A stretch of DNA of 26,585 bases from the NCBI GenBank assembly GCA_002482775.1, contig DLGQ01000112.1, forward strand, positions 1-26,585. Direction: 5' to 3'. The DNA comes from Flavobacteriales bacterium UBA7690. Its GTDB lineage: Bacteria > Bacteroidota > Bacteroidia > Flavobacteriales_F > PHOS-HE28. Every line of letters starts with the position of its first letter. Position 1 is the first letter of the stretch. The notes under the pieces were generated by a model, which saw nothing but the letters and a program-made list of their open reading frames with translations, did no database searches and was not told the DNA's origin. Positions 7,844-17,000 of this stretch are shown here, piece by piece. The position numbers and the translations under genes are program-made.

Positions 7844-10800
7844 CCTGGCGCCTCTTCCTGATCGAACTGCGCCATTGGTCCAAGCAGCCGATGGTGTACA
7901 TCTTCTTCTTCCTGTTCGCACTTATCGGCTTCGGCTTGGTGACGTGGGATGACCTGGTGGTGGGTGGCGCGCTGGCCAATGTGAAATTGAACGCACCCTT
8001 CATGGTGTTCCAGTACTACGCGGTGCTCGGCTTCCTGGGCTTGTTGATGGTAACGGCTTTCGTGAACGCCAGTGCCATCCGCGATTTCGTGAACAACACC
8101 CAACAGATCATGTTCAGCACACCGCTGAAGAAAGGTCAGTACCTGCTCAGCCGTTTCTTGGGAAGCACCTTCGTGGCCACGCTTCCCATGCTGGGCATTT
8201 CGTTAGGTATGCTGCTGGGAAGTGCGATGCCTTGGGTGGATGCTGAACGCCTTGGACCGAACGACCTCCTCGCACATGCGCAAGCGTATCTGTACCTGAG
8301 CCTGCCCAATATCCTGTTCTCCGCTGCGGTGATCTTCGCGGTGGCCATCCTTGTGCGCAGCACGGCGGCCGCGTTCATCACGGCCATCCTGATCATGGTG
8401 GGCAATGGTGTGGCAGGCACCTTCATGGGCGAAATGGAGAACCAGACCCTTGCTGCCATGCTCGACCCCTTTGCTGGCACGGCGTTCGAACTGATCTCGC
8501 GCTATTGGACGGTGGACGACAAGAACTCCATGCTGTTACCCATGCATGGCGTATTCCTGTGGAACCGCATCCTGTGGGTGCTGATCGCGACAGGGGTGTT
8601 CATTTTCGGCTACTGGCGTTTCAGTTTCACCGATCGGGCAACACGGGTACAAGCCATCACTCCTGTTTCCGATGTGGCCGCCATGCAAGCTGCAAGCCTT
8701 CCCGTCCCTTCTGTGAAGCGCGAACACGGCACCAACGCGCGCTTCCGCCAATGGCGCCGCATCGTTTGGAACGACTACACCGGTATGCTCAAAGGCACGG
8801 CGTTCCTCCTTGTCACAGGGATCGGGCTATTGAACATGTTCCTCAATCTTTCCTTCTCCACCTCGCTCTATGAGAACACCATCTATCCGGTGACCTACCA
8901 CGTGAACGACGTGACGGAAGGAGGTTTCTCGTTGTTCATCATGATCCTGATCACATTCTACAGTGGCTTGCTGATCTGGAAGGAACGCGAACCGAAATTG
9001 GACGAGATCCACGACGCGACACCCATTCCACTAGGCATCGGGCTATTCGGCAAATACACGGCCATGCTGCTGCTGCTAGCGACCGTACTGGTGGTGGCAA
9101 GTATCGGTGGCATGCTCTTCCAACTCATCAACGGATACACGCATCTTGAACCTGGCGTGTACCTCGGCAACTACATCCTGCCCAACCTGGTGGGTATGGC
9201 TGTGATGGTTGCGCTGGCGTTCTTGATCCATGTACTGGTGAACAACAAGTACGTAGGATACGCGGTGTTCATCGTGTTCGTCATCGGCAACGGGATCCTG
9301 TTGAGCGCACTGGATGTAAGCACGCGATTGGCGAATTTCAACTCCGCACCCAGCGCGCCTTATTCCGATATGAACGCATACGGAACGGCCCTGCGCGCAT
9401 GGTTCTGGTTCAAAGCCTATTGGTGGGCTTTCGGCGTGGTGCTCATGGCCATCGCACTGTTCTTCTGGATCCGCGGGAAGGAGACCTCCATTGGCTGGCG
9501 CACCAAGCTGGCAGGTATCCGCTTTCAACGCAACAAATGGTTGATCCTACCTGCGCTGGCGGCCTGGATCGGGCTCGGCGCCTGGAACTACTACAACACC
9601 ATGGTGCTGAACGAGATCACCAGTAGCGATGAGCAGGAGGAAGATGCCGTCTACTACGAAACGACCTACAAGAAGTACGAAGGCATCCCTCAACCACACT
9701 TTACGGCCATCAACTTCACCATCGATCTGGTGCCTGCGACCCGAAGCCTGAAAAGCGTTGCGGAGGTAACCGTGCGCAACACAGGTAACACCCCCATTGA
9801 TTCCCTACACCTGAACATGGGTGGCGGTGGTATCGAGCAAGAAGTGGAGATATCCGGCGCACAATTGGTGGTGAACGACGATCGCGTGAATTACCGCATC
9901 TACAAGCTCGACACGCCACTCGAACCCGGTGCAGAACTACGCTTCAACGTGATCGCCACCCATGAGGAGAAGGGGTTCGAGAACAACGTTTCGGCGATGC
10001 AACTGAACCACAACGGCACCTTCTTCAACAACATGGACCTGTTGCCCGTGATCGGATACTCATCCGGTGGTGAACTACAGGACAAGAACGACCGCAAGGA
10101 CCATGGCCTGCCACCGAAGGAACGTATGGCACGCTTGACCGACGATCCCGCACAGCGCATGCAGACCTACCTGATGCCCAACAGCGACTGGGTGAACGTA
10201 CGTACCGTGATCAGTACCACACCGGACCAGATCGCCATCGCACCCGGCACACTGAAGCGTGAGTGGCAGGAAAATGGCAAACGATACTTCGAATACGTGG
10301 TGGATCACATGAGCATGAACTTCTACTCGTTCATGAGCGCCGCTTATGAAGTTCACCGGGAGAAATGGCGCGATGTGGATGTGGAGGTCTACTACCATCC
10401 CACGCATGCCGTGAACGTGCCGCGTATGGCGAACAGCATCAAGAAGTCGCTTCAGTACTACAACGACAATTTCGGCCCCTATCGCCACAAGCAAGCGCGC
10501 ATCATCGAATTCCCCCGCTACCAGAGTTTCGCGCAAGCCTTCCCCGGCACCATGCCGTACAGCGAGGGCATCGGATTCATCGCAGACCTCACCGATACCA
10601 CCGACATCGACATGGTGTTCTACGTGGTGGCACACGAAATGGGACACCAGTGGTGGGCCCACCAAGTGATCGGTGCGGACATGCAAGGCGGCACATTGCT
10701 CAGCGAAAGCATGTCGCAGTACAGCGCATTGATGGTGATGGAGGATGAGTACGGTCGCGCCCAGATGCGCAAATTCCTGAAACTCGAAAGTGATCGGTAC

Positions 10801-11433
10801 CAACGTTCACGTGGCTCGGAAGAGTTGAAGGAAGTACCCTTGCTCGAGGTGGAGAACCAAGGCTATATCCACTACAACAAAGGCAGCGTGGTGCTCTACG
10901 GCCTTCGGGATTTCGTAGGTGAAGACAGCCTGAACAAAGCCTTCAAAGCGCTGGTGGACACCTTCGCTTACGCGCCACCGCCCTACCCTACAGCCCTGGA
11001 CATGTACCGCGAATTGGAGAAGGTGGTGCCGGACAGTTTGCAGTATCTGCTCGTGGACGGATTCAAGAAGATCACCCTTTACAACAACCGTGTGGACAAG
11101 GCCACGGCCCGAATGCTGCCCGATAGCACGTACGAGGTAACGCTCGAACTCTTCGGAGAGAAGAACTACGCTGATAGCATGGGACGCGAAACACCAACGG
11201 CCATGAACGACTGGATGGACGTCGACATCCTACGCTATCCGAAATTCGGGAAGAACGTGGACAAGACCTTGAACGAAGTACCCTTGCTGCATAAGCGACT
11301 GCGCTTGAAGACCGGCGCGACCAAGCTCACCTTCATCGTAGCGGAAAAACCCATGCAAGCCGTGATCGACAGGGATAACCTGTTCTTCGACCGGGTGATG
11401 CAGGACAACATCAAGAAGGTAGAACTGGAGTAG
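7840..11433 (+). CDS. ABC-2 permease fused to an M1 family metallopeptidase
   Basis: The product has 1197 residues. The first roughly 600 carry about 13 hydrophobic segments in two ABC-2-like blocks (from MVYIFFFLFALIGFGLV to WLILPALAAWIGLGAW), divided by a hydrophilic stretch near residue 290. The rest is an extracytoplasmic domain of the M1 aminopeptidase fold. Its zinc site is HEMGH at residues 932-936 followed by WW, with the third ligand probably Glu956 in LLSESMSQ. The usual GAMEN substrate motif is replaced by GTMPYSEGIGF, as I recall for this fusion family. It overlaps the ATP-binding gene by 4 nt, so the two form one transporter. The peptidase may process a transported peptide or envelope substrate; that is inference. 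The gene is followed 11 nt later by a perfect palindrome. Confidence 0.92.
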   Translation: MTWRLFLIELRHWSKQPMVYIFFFLFALIGFGLVTWDDLVVGGALANVKLNAPFMVFQYYAVLGFLGLLMVTAFVNASAIRDFVNNTQQIMFSTPLKKGQYLLSRFLGSTFVATLPMLGISLGMLLGSAMPWVDAERLGPNDLLAHAQAYLYLSLPNILFSAAVIFAVAILVRSTAAAFITAILIMVGNGVAGTFMGEMENQTLAAMLDPFAGTAFELISRYWTVDDKNSMLLPMHGVFLWNRILWVLIATGVFIFGYWRFSFTDRATRVQAITPVSDVAAMQAASLPVPSVKREHGTNARFRQWRRIVWNDYTGMLKGTAFLLVTGIGLLNMFLNLSFSTSLYENTIYPVTYHVNDVTEGGFSLFIMILITFYSGLLIWKEREPKLDEIHDATPIPLGIGLFGKYTAMLLLLATVLVVASIGGMLFQLINGYTHLEPGVYLGNYILPNLVGMAVMVALAFLIHVLVNNKYVGYAVFIVFVIGNGILLSALDVSTRLANFNSAPSAPYSDMNAYGTALRAWFWFKAYWWAFGVVLMAIALFFWIRGKETSIGWRTKLAGIRFQRNKWLILPALAAWIGLGAWNYYNTMVLNEITSSDEQEEDAVYYETTYKKYEGIPQPHFTAINFTIDLVPATRSLKSVAEVTVRNTGNTPIDSLHLNMGGGGIEQEVEISGAQLVVNDDRVNYRIYKLDTPLEPGAELRFNVIATHEEKGFENNVSAMQLNHNGTFFNNMDLLPVIGYSSGGELQDKNDRKDHGLPPKERMARLTDDPAQRMQTYLMPNSDWVNVRTVISTTPDQIAIAPGTLKREWQENGKRYFEYVVDHMSMNFYSFMSAAYEVHREKWRDVDVEVYYHPTHAVNVPRMANSIKKSLQYYNDNFGPYRHKQARIIEFPRYQSFAQAFPGTMPYSEGIGFIADLTDTTDIDMVFYVVAHEMGHQWWAHQVIGADMQGGTLLSESMSQYSALMVMEDEYGRAQMRKFLKLESDRYQRSRGSEELKEVPLLEVENQGYIHYNKGSVVLYGLRDFVGEDSLNKAFKALVDTFAYAPPPYPTALDMYRELEKVVPDSLQYLLVDGFKKITLYNNRVDKATARMLPDSTYEVTLELFGEKNYADSMGRETPTAMNDWMDVDILRYPKFGKNVDKTLNEVPLLHKRLRLKTGATKLTFIVAEKPMQAVIDRDNLFFDRVMQDNIKKVELE

Positions 11434-11444
11434 GCCGTCCTTCT

Positions 11445-11478
11445 GAATATCGCAGGATCGGCCGATCCTGCGATATTC
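11445..11478. terminator. 34-nt perfect palindrome after the ABC operon
   Basis: Arms GAATATCGCAGGATCGG and CCGATCCTGCGATATTC are exact reverse complements with no spacer, starting 11 nt after the stop of the permease-peptidase gene. It could fold as a strong hairpin and end the ABC operon. There is no T-run after it, so a dyad-binding operator for the kinase gene 67 nt downstream is the alternative. Confidence 0.55.
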
Positions 11479-11544
11479 GCGTGTGGTGTAGTGCGAGCGC
11501 TGGCAATGAAGCATCGCCTGCACGACACCACTGCTCTCCTTCGG

Positions 11545-13389
11545 ATGTGCCTGCTTCGATCATTCCTGCTCTTCCTCTTCCTAACGCTGTTGCCCCAGCC
11601 TCATGGGACCCGCGCTCAAGAGGTGCGGACCACGCAGGAACTCACACCCTTCGCGGACACCGCATTGCACCACCTCGTTCAGCGGGCGCTGCAACAGATG
11701 GATGGCTTCCACGGCGATAGCGCCATGAAGCTGATCAATCTTGCACTGGACCGGATCGACCCGTACAACGATCCAGAAGAGACCCACTACCTTCTCGCCT
11801 ACCGCGCCGAAGTGCTCTACTACGAAGGGCTCTTCAACGAAGCCATGCGCGACCTCGATGAAGCAGAACGATCGGCCCACCTACTAAAGGACAGCACGCT
11901 CGTGGCCAATGCCTACAACCTGAAAGGCCTGCTGCACGAGAACATCCAGAACAGCCAGGAGGCATTGCCCTATATGCGCCTGGCCTTGGCTTGGTTCCCG
12001 CAGCGGCCAGCAGCGCGGTATCCGGTCACGGAGCTGCATCACATACATGGGAACCTGGGTAGCTACCTCACCACACTGGGCAGGCTGGACAGTGCGCAGT
12101 ACCATGTGCGAACATCCCTGGCACTCGCAGCACGAAGCGGTGCACCACGTGCAACAGCTGTAGCGTACTGGGCGCTAGGCAACATCGCCTTGATACGCGG
12201 TGAACACGAATCCGCCCTTCATCAGTATGATCGTAGCTATGCCATCGCCGACAGCGCCCAAGACCATGACATCGGCGTTGATGCCCTGGTAGGGCGGAGC
12301 TTGGCACTGGCCTTCGCGGACCAACCGAGCGAAGCACGCATCGCACTTGGGCAAGCATCGGCATACCTGATCACACACCAGCAACGGATCGGACTGGTGA
12401 CCCAACGGAATTTCGCACGGCAAGCGGCGCGTGCCTACGAACATCTCGGAGATCTTTCCAACGCCATGCGATCGCTTAGCACGTGGCACGCGATAGACAG
12501 TACCATCACCGCCAACAACATCCGCTCCGCGCTCACCACCCAAGCACTTCTACTAGAGGCCGACAATGACCTTCAGTTGGAACGTGTGGAACGGGATCGT
12601 ATGGCAGAGCAGATCACCAATGAACAGCGCGCGCGCAACTGGGTGATCCTTGCCAGCTTGCTCGCGATAGCAGCCATTTCAACCATCTACCTCGTGAATA
12701 GCGCCCGCCAACGCCATAAGCGTCGCCTAGCCGAATTGGAGACCGAACGCGCATTGCAAGAGCGCACCATTGTTGAACTCCGGGTGCGTGAACAGGTGAG
12801 CCGCGACCTGCATGACGACCTCGGCGTGGGGCTGAGCGCGCTCAAACTCCGAAGTGAAATGAGCCTGATCCAAGATCCACAGGCTTCAACGGCACCATTG
12901 CTACGCGAACAAGCCAGCACCGCCGAGGACCTGATCATCAGCATGCGCCATATCATATGGGCCCTGCAAGACGACCAAGGCAGCTTGGAAGACCTGGTCG
13001 CCTACATCTCCTCTTATGCGCGCACCTACTTGGATGCACATGGAACGACACTTACCGTGGATGCCGACGCACGATGGCCAGCCCTGGAGTTGACCACGCA
13101 CCAACGCAGGAACATCTTCCTTATCGTGAAAGAAGCACTGCACAACGTGGTGAAGCACGCCCGGGCCGGCCATGTGGCGCTCGCACTTCATTGGAGCGAA
13201 GGACTTACCATCCACATCGAGGACGACGGTGTGGGCATGCATCCGCCGGAAACACGAACTGGGCATGGGCTGGTGAACATGAGGAAACGCGCCATGGAGG
13301 TCCATGCCACCCTTCACATCGGAACGGCTTCACACGACAAAGGAACCCGTATCGTGCTCGGTGTACCCTTCGGTCCGAACAAAAGTTAG
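11545..13389 (+). CDS. TPR-containing sensor histidine kinase (NarL-partner, HisKA_3 type)
   Basis: This is the membrane sensor kinase of a two-component pair. The start at 11545 (MCLLRSFLLFLFLTLLP) places the signal peptide at the N-terminus; ATGs at 11491 and 11506 are in frame and would add 18 or 13 residues. With start 11545, residues about 25-350 form TPR-like helical repeats outside the membrane. A transmembrane helix spans about 365-385, followed by a coiled coil. The dimerisation motif SRDLHDDLG has the phospho-acceptor His423, and the HATPase_c domain has an N-box near 523-535 (FLIVKEALHNVVKHA) and EDDGVGM near 559. The TPR domain presumably senses an extracytoplasmic protein or peptide; the signal is unknown. 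The response regulator starts 36 nt downstream, so the pair is an operon. Confidence 0.9.
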   Translation: MCLLRSFLLFLFLTLLPQPHGTRAQEVRTTQELTPFADTALHHLVQRALQQMDGFHGDSAMKLINLALDRIDPYNDPEETHYLLAYRAEVLYYEGLFNEAMRDLDEAERSAHLLKDSTLVANAYNLKGLLHENIQNSQEALPYMRLALAWFPQRPAARYPVTELHHIHGNLGSYLTTLGRLDSAQYHVRTSLALAARSGAPRATAVAYWALGNIALIRGEHESALHQYDRSYAIADSAQDHDIGVDALVGRSLALAFADQPSEARIALGQASAYLITHQQRIGLVTQRNFARQAARAYEHLGDLSNAMRSLSTWHAIDSTITANNIRSALTTQALLLEADNDLQLERVERDRMAEQITNEQRARNWVILASLLAIAAISTIYLVNSARQRHKRRLAELETERALQERTIVELRVREQVSRDLHDDLGVGLSALKLRSEMSLIQDPQASTAPLLREQASTAEDLIISMRHIIWALQDDQGSLEDLVAYISSYARTYLDAHGTTLTVDADARWPALELTTHQRRNIFLIVKEALHNVVKHARAGHVALALHWSEGLTIHIEDDGVGMHPPETRTGHGLVNMRKRAMEVHATLHIGTASHDKGTRIVLGVPFGPNKS

Positions 13390-13425
13390 CTTGTACTGGC
13401 GACCGCTCCATCCCACCTTCGAGCC

Positions 13426-14064
13426 GTGGAAAAGACCATCACCCTACGCATCGTTGAAGATGATGAACGCATCCGGGAGATGCTTCGCGCTGTCTTCATC
13501 GCTACACCCGGTATGCACGTGCTGGATGCCCACGGTTCCGTGGAAGAAGCGCTCGGACGGATGGATAAGCACGTACCCGATGTGGTGCTGATGGACATCA
13601 ACCTGCCCGGCAGGGATGGCATTGATGGCGTGCGGGAATTCAGCCAACACTGGATCAACGCCCAGTTCCTGATGTATACGGTGAACGATACGGACGACAA
13701 GGTCTTCGAAGCGTTGAAAGCCGGAGCCAACGGCTACCTCTTGAAGAACTCCACGCCGGAGCAGATCGTGCAAGCCGTGCGTGAAGTGAACGAAGGAGGC
13801 TCACCGATGAGCATGAGCGTGGCGCGCCGGGTGGTGAAGCATTTCAGACCGTCGACAAGCCTTGCGCGGTCAGAGCTGGGTATCTCCCTCACCGATCGTG
13901 AATTCGGCGTGCTCGAATCGCTGGCACAAGGGCTGCTCTACAAGGAGATCGCCGGTCGCATGACCATCACCGAAGGAGCGGTAAAACAGCACATCCATCG
14001 CATCTACGGCAAGATGCATGTGAACAACCGCACCGAAGCGGTGAATCGCTACTTCGGGCGCTGA
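13426..14064 (+). CDS. NarL/FixJ-family response regulator with LuxR-type HTH
   Basis: This 212-residue DNA-binding regulator is the likely partner of the kinase that ends 36 nt upstream. The start is GTG at 13426; the homology begins at once (TITLRIVEDDERIREML). The receiver domain has acidic residues Glu11-Asp12-Asp13, the phospho-acceptor Asp57 in VVLMDINLPG, a Thr in LMYTVND and the conserved Lys in GYLLKNS. The LuxR-type HTH lies near residues 148-205 (LTDREFGVLESLAQGLLYKEIA, then GAVKQHIHRIYGKM). The target genes are not known. The gene ends 4 nt from the stop of the opposing dnaE gene, with no room for a terminator between them, so the transcripts probably overlap. Confidence 0.94.
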   Translation: MEKTITLRIVEDDERIREMLRAVFIATPGMHVLDAHGSVEEALGRMDKHVPDVVLMDINLPGRDGIDGVREFSQHWINAQFLMYTVNDTDDKVFEALKAGANGYLLKNSTPEQIVQAVREVNEGGSPMSMSVARRVVKHFRPSTSLARSELGISLTDREFGVLESLAQGLLYKEIAGRMTITEGAVKQHIHRIYGKMHVNNRTEAVNRYFGR

Positions 14065-14068
14065 CCGG

Positions 14069-17000
14069 TCATTTCTCCCCGTACCGCGGATCGGGCTTCC
14101 ACGGCAGTTTCTCGAACCGTTGTGTGCGAAGGCTCACATGTCCGAACTCCTCCTCCACCACACCGGTGAAGTGGTACACGCCGCGCCCCTGGAACGGATA
14201 ACGCATGGCCACATCGGGGAACTGCGTGCTGTCCCAAAAATCGCCGGCCGGATCAATGAACGAACCGAAGGTCATGCGCTGGCCGCTGTGTGTATCGGTG
14301 GCTTTCACGTGGATCAGGTAACCGAACATGCGTACGCGCTTGCCGATGTACAGGTGCATCTCCCGTTTCAGGATGATGGGCTCGGAAGCGTGACGTGTTG
14401 ACGTATCCGCATGTTGCGCGCTACGTGTTGGCCGCTGACCGCTCAGAGCGTCCGCAACGCCAACATCAGCTTCCCGCAGTCCATTCTGGGATGCGGGACC
14501 ACTAATTGGCTCATCAGCTAATGCTCTTTCCACCAACGCAAAAGGATCACACAACGGGAACCCCAGCAGGTCCAGTTCATCGTAGGCATCGGCCAGTGGA
14601 AAATGCTGGAGTTCCGGCAACTTCGGCGCATCCACCTTCGTGATGAAGAGATCACCCACCGGTGCCGCATCCACCTTGCCGTTGTGCATCAGTGCGAGGT
14701 CCCACAAGAGCTCCGGTTTGCTCCTTCCGGTGAACCGCAACGCACCTACGCGCACCAGGATCCGCGCCTGTTCCAATGGCAAAGGCACGCGTTTCAAAAG
14801 GTCTTGTAGATCAACGAACGGGCCATGGCGACGGCGTTCCGACAAGATCAGTTGCGCCGACTCGTTGGTGAGGCTCTTGATGTTGTGGAGGCCTAAGTAA
14901 ATGCGAGGAAGATGAGCTTCGAGCGCTGAGCCACGAGCCACGAGCATACGCTCAGTAAAGCTTAAGGCTCGTGGCTCGGAGCTCAAGGCTCTTTGTGCTT
15001 TGGCTTTCCTCAACGAACACAACTCCTCGCTCGCGTTCACACACGGGGCTTCGATCACCGCTCCCGCGCGCTTGGCTTCGTGGAGGTAGAATTCCGTGTT
15101 GTAGAACCCACCGAAGTTGTTGGCCACGCCCACCAGGAATTCCAACGGATGGTGCGCTTTCAGGTACAGGCTCTGGTAGCTCTCCACCGCGTAGCTCGCA
15201 CTGTGACCCTTGGAAAAACTGAAGCTCGCGAAGCTCTCGATCTGCCGCCACACCTCTTCCGCCTGGCCTTCGGGGTAATTGCGCGCCTTGCAATTGTCGA
15301 AGAACTTCTGCTCCACCACTTTGAATTCCGGACGATCGCGGTAGCGGATGTTCATGCCACGCCGGACTTGGTCAGCATCCTCCAGATCAAGGCCTCCATA
15401 CTGGCTGGCCACCCTCAGCACGTCTTCCTGGTACACCATCACGCCATAGGTCTCGGGCATGATGGCCATCAACTCCTTCGGCGCTTGCTTACGCCGTTCA
15501 GGATCATTGTGGCGTAACAGGTATTCGCGCATCATGCCGCTTTCGGCCACACCCGGACGGATGATGCTGCTGGCCGCGACCAATCCCAAATAATCGTCCA
15601 CGCGCAGCTTCTTCAGCAACATGCGCATGGCCGGGCTTTCCACATAGAAACAACCAATGGTATTCCCCGTGCGGATCAATTCCTTGATGGCGGGATCCTC
15701 CTTGAAACGGGCGATGTCGTGGATGTCGACGGCAGTAGGTCGACCCGGTGGGTCGACGCTACGGGTGCCATCCACGATGTCATCGCACAAACTGGTCGTG
15801 TGCGCATTCACATCAGCTAATCCGCTAATTGCCACATCAGCTAATCGCCCCGCATTCACCAGTTCCACCGCATCCCGGATATGCCCCAGCCCGCGCTGGC
15901 TCAGCAGATCGAACTTGTGCAGCCCCAGATCCTCGCATTCCAGCATACTGATCCGTGTAACGGGGAAACCTTTCGGCGGACGATGCAGCGCGCTGTAATG
16001 CGTCACCGGCTTCTCCGTGATCACCACACCTCCAGCATGGATACCGAACTGGTGCGGCATGCCCAGCAGGTGTTGCCCGTAGCGTATCACGGCTTGTGCC
16101 ACGTTGTCCAACTGGTTGCCTTGTGCGCCATCCGGAAGCTTTCGGTGGTCACGGTAGGAACGCGTGCCACCCTCACCAAGGATGTCGATCTCCTCCGGTG
16201 GTAACCCCATCGCTTTGCCCAACTCACGGATCGCGCCGCGCCATTGGAACGTGGTGTACGTGGCGATCTGTGCAGCGTGGATAGTCCCGACCGCCGCTCC
16301 ATTGTACTTGTCGAAAACGTACTGGAAGATCTCGTCGCGGTCCTTCCAACTGAAGTCGATGTCGAAGTCGGGCGGTTTCTTGCGCGCAGTGCTGATGAAG
16401 CGCTCGAAGTAAAGATCGAGTTCCATCGGGTCCACATCGGTGATGCCCAAACAGTACGCTACCAAGCTGTTGGCACCACTGCCACGCCCCACATGGAAGA
16501 AATCGCGGCTGCGCGCATAACGAACGATGTCCTGGTTGATGAGGAAGTAGCTGATGAAGCCCATTCCTTCGATCACATCCAACTCATGGTGCATGCGTTT
16601 CAGCACTTTCTCGCTCGCATTCGGGTAGCGGTATTTCAAGCCTTCGCGCGTGTCCGCATGCAGGCGTTCACGATCCACCGTTCGGCTTGCCCCGAAGACC
16701 TCGCGCGTCTTGTCGCTGCCATCGAAGGCGATGCTGCATTGCTCCAGCAACCGCTCGGTATTGACCAACAACTGCGGGAAGTCCTGGTAGATCCGCTTCA
16801 ACTCTTTTTCGGCGCGGAAACACTCGTCCGGCGAGGCCAGCTCTTCCGGCGGCAACATGCTGATCACCGTGTTCTTCGCTACCGTGCGCAACAACCGATG
16901 CACGTTGTGATCGCGCTTGTGGCGGAAGGTGACCGGCAACAAGGCCACGAGATCGTTCAACCGTTTCGACCATGGGCTGAAGGGCAACCGCGTGAGATCA

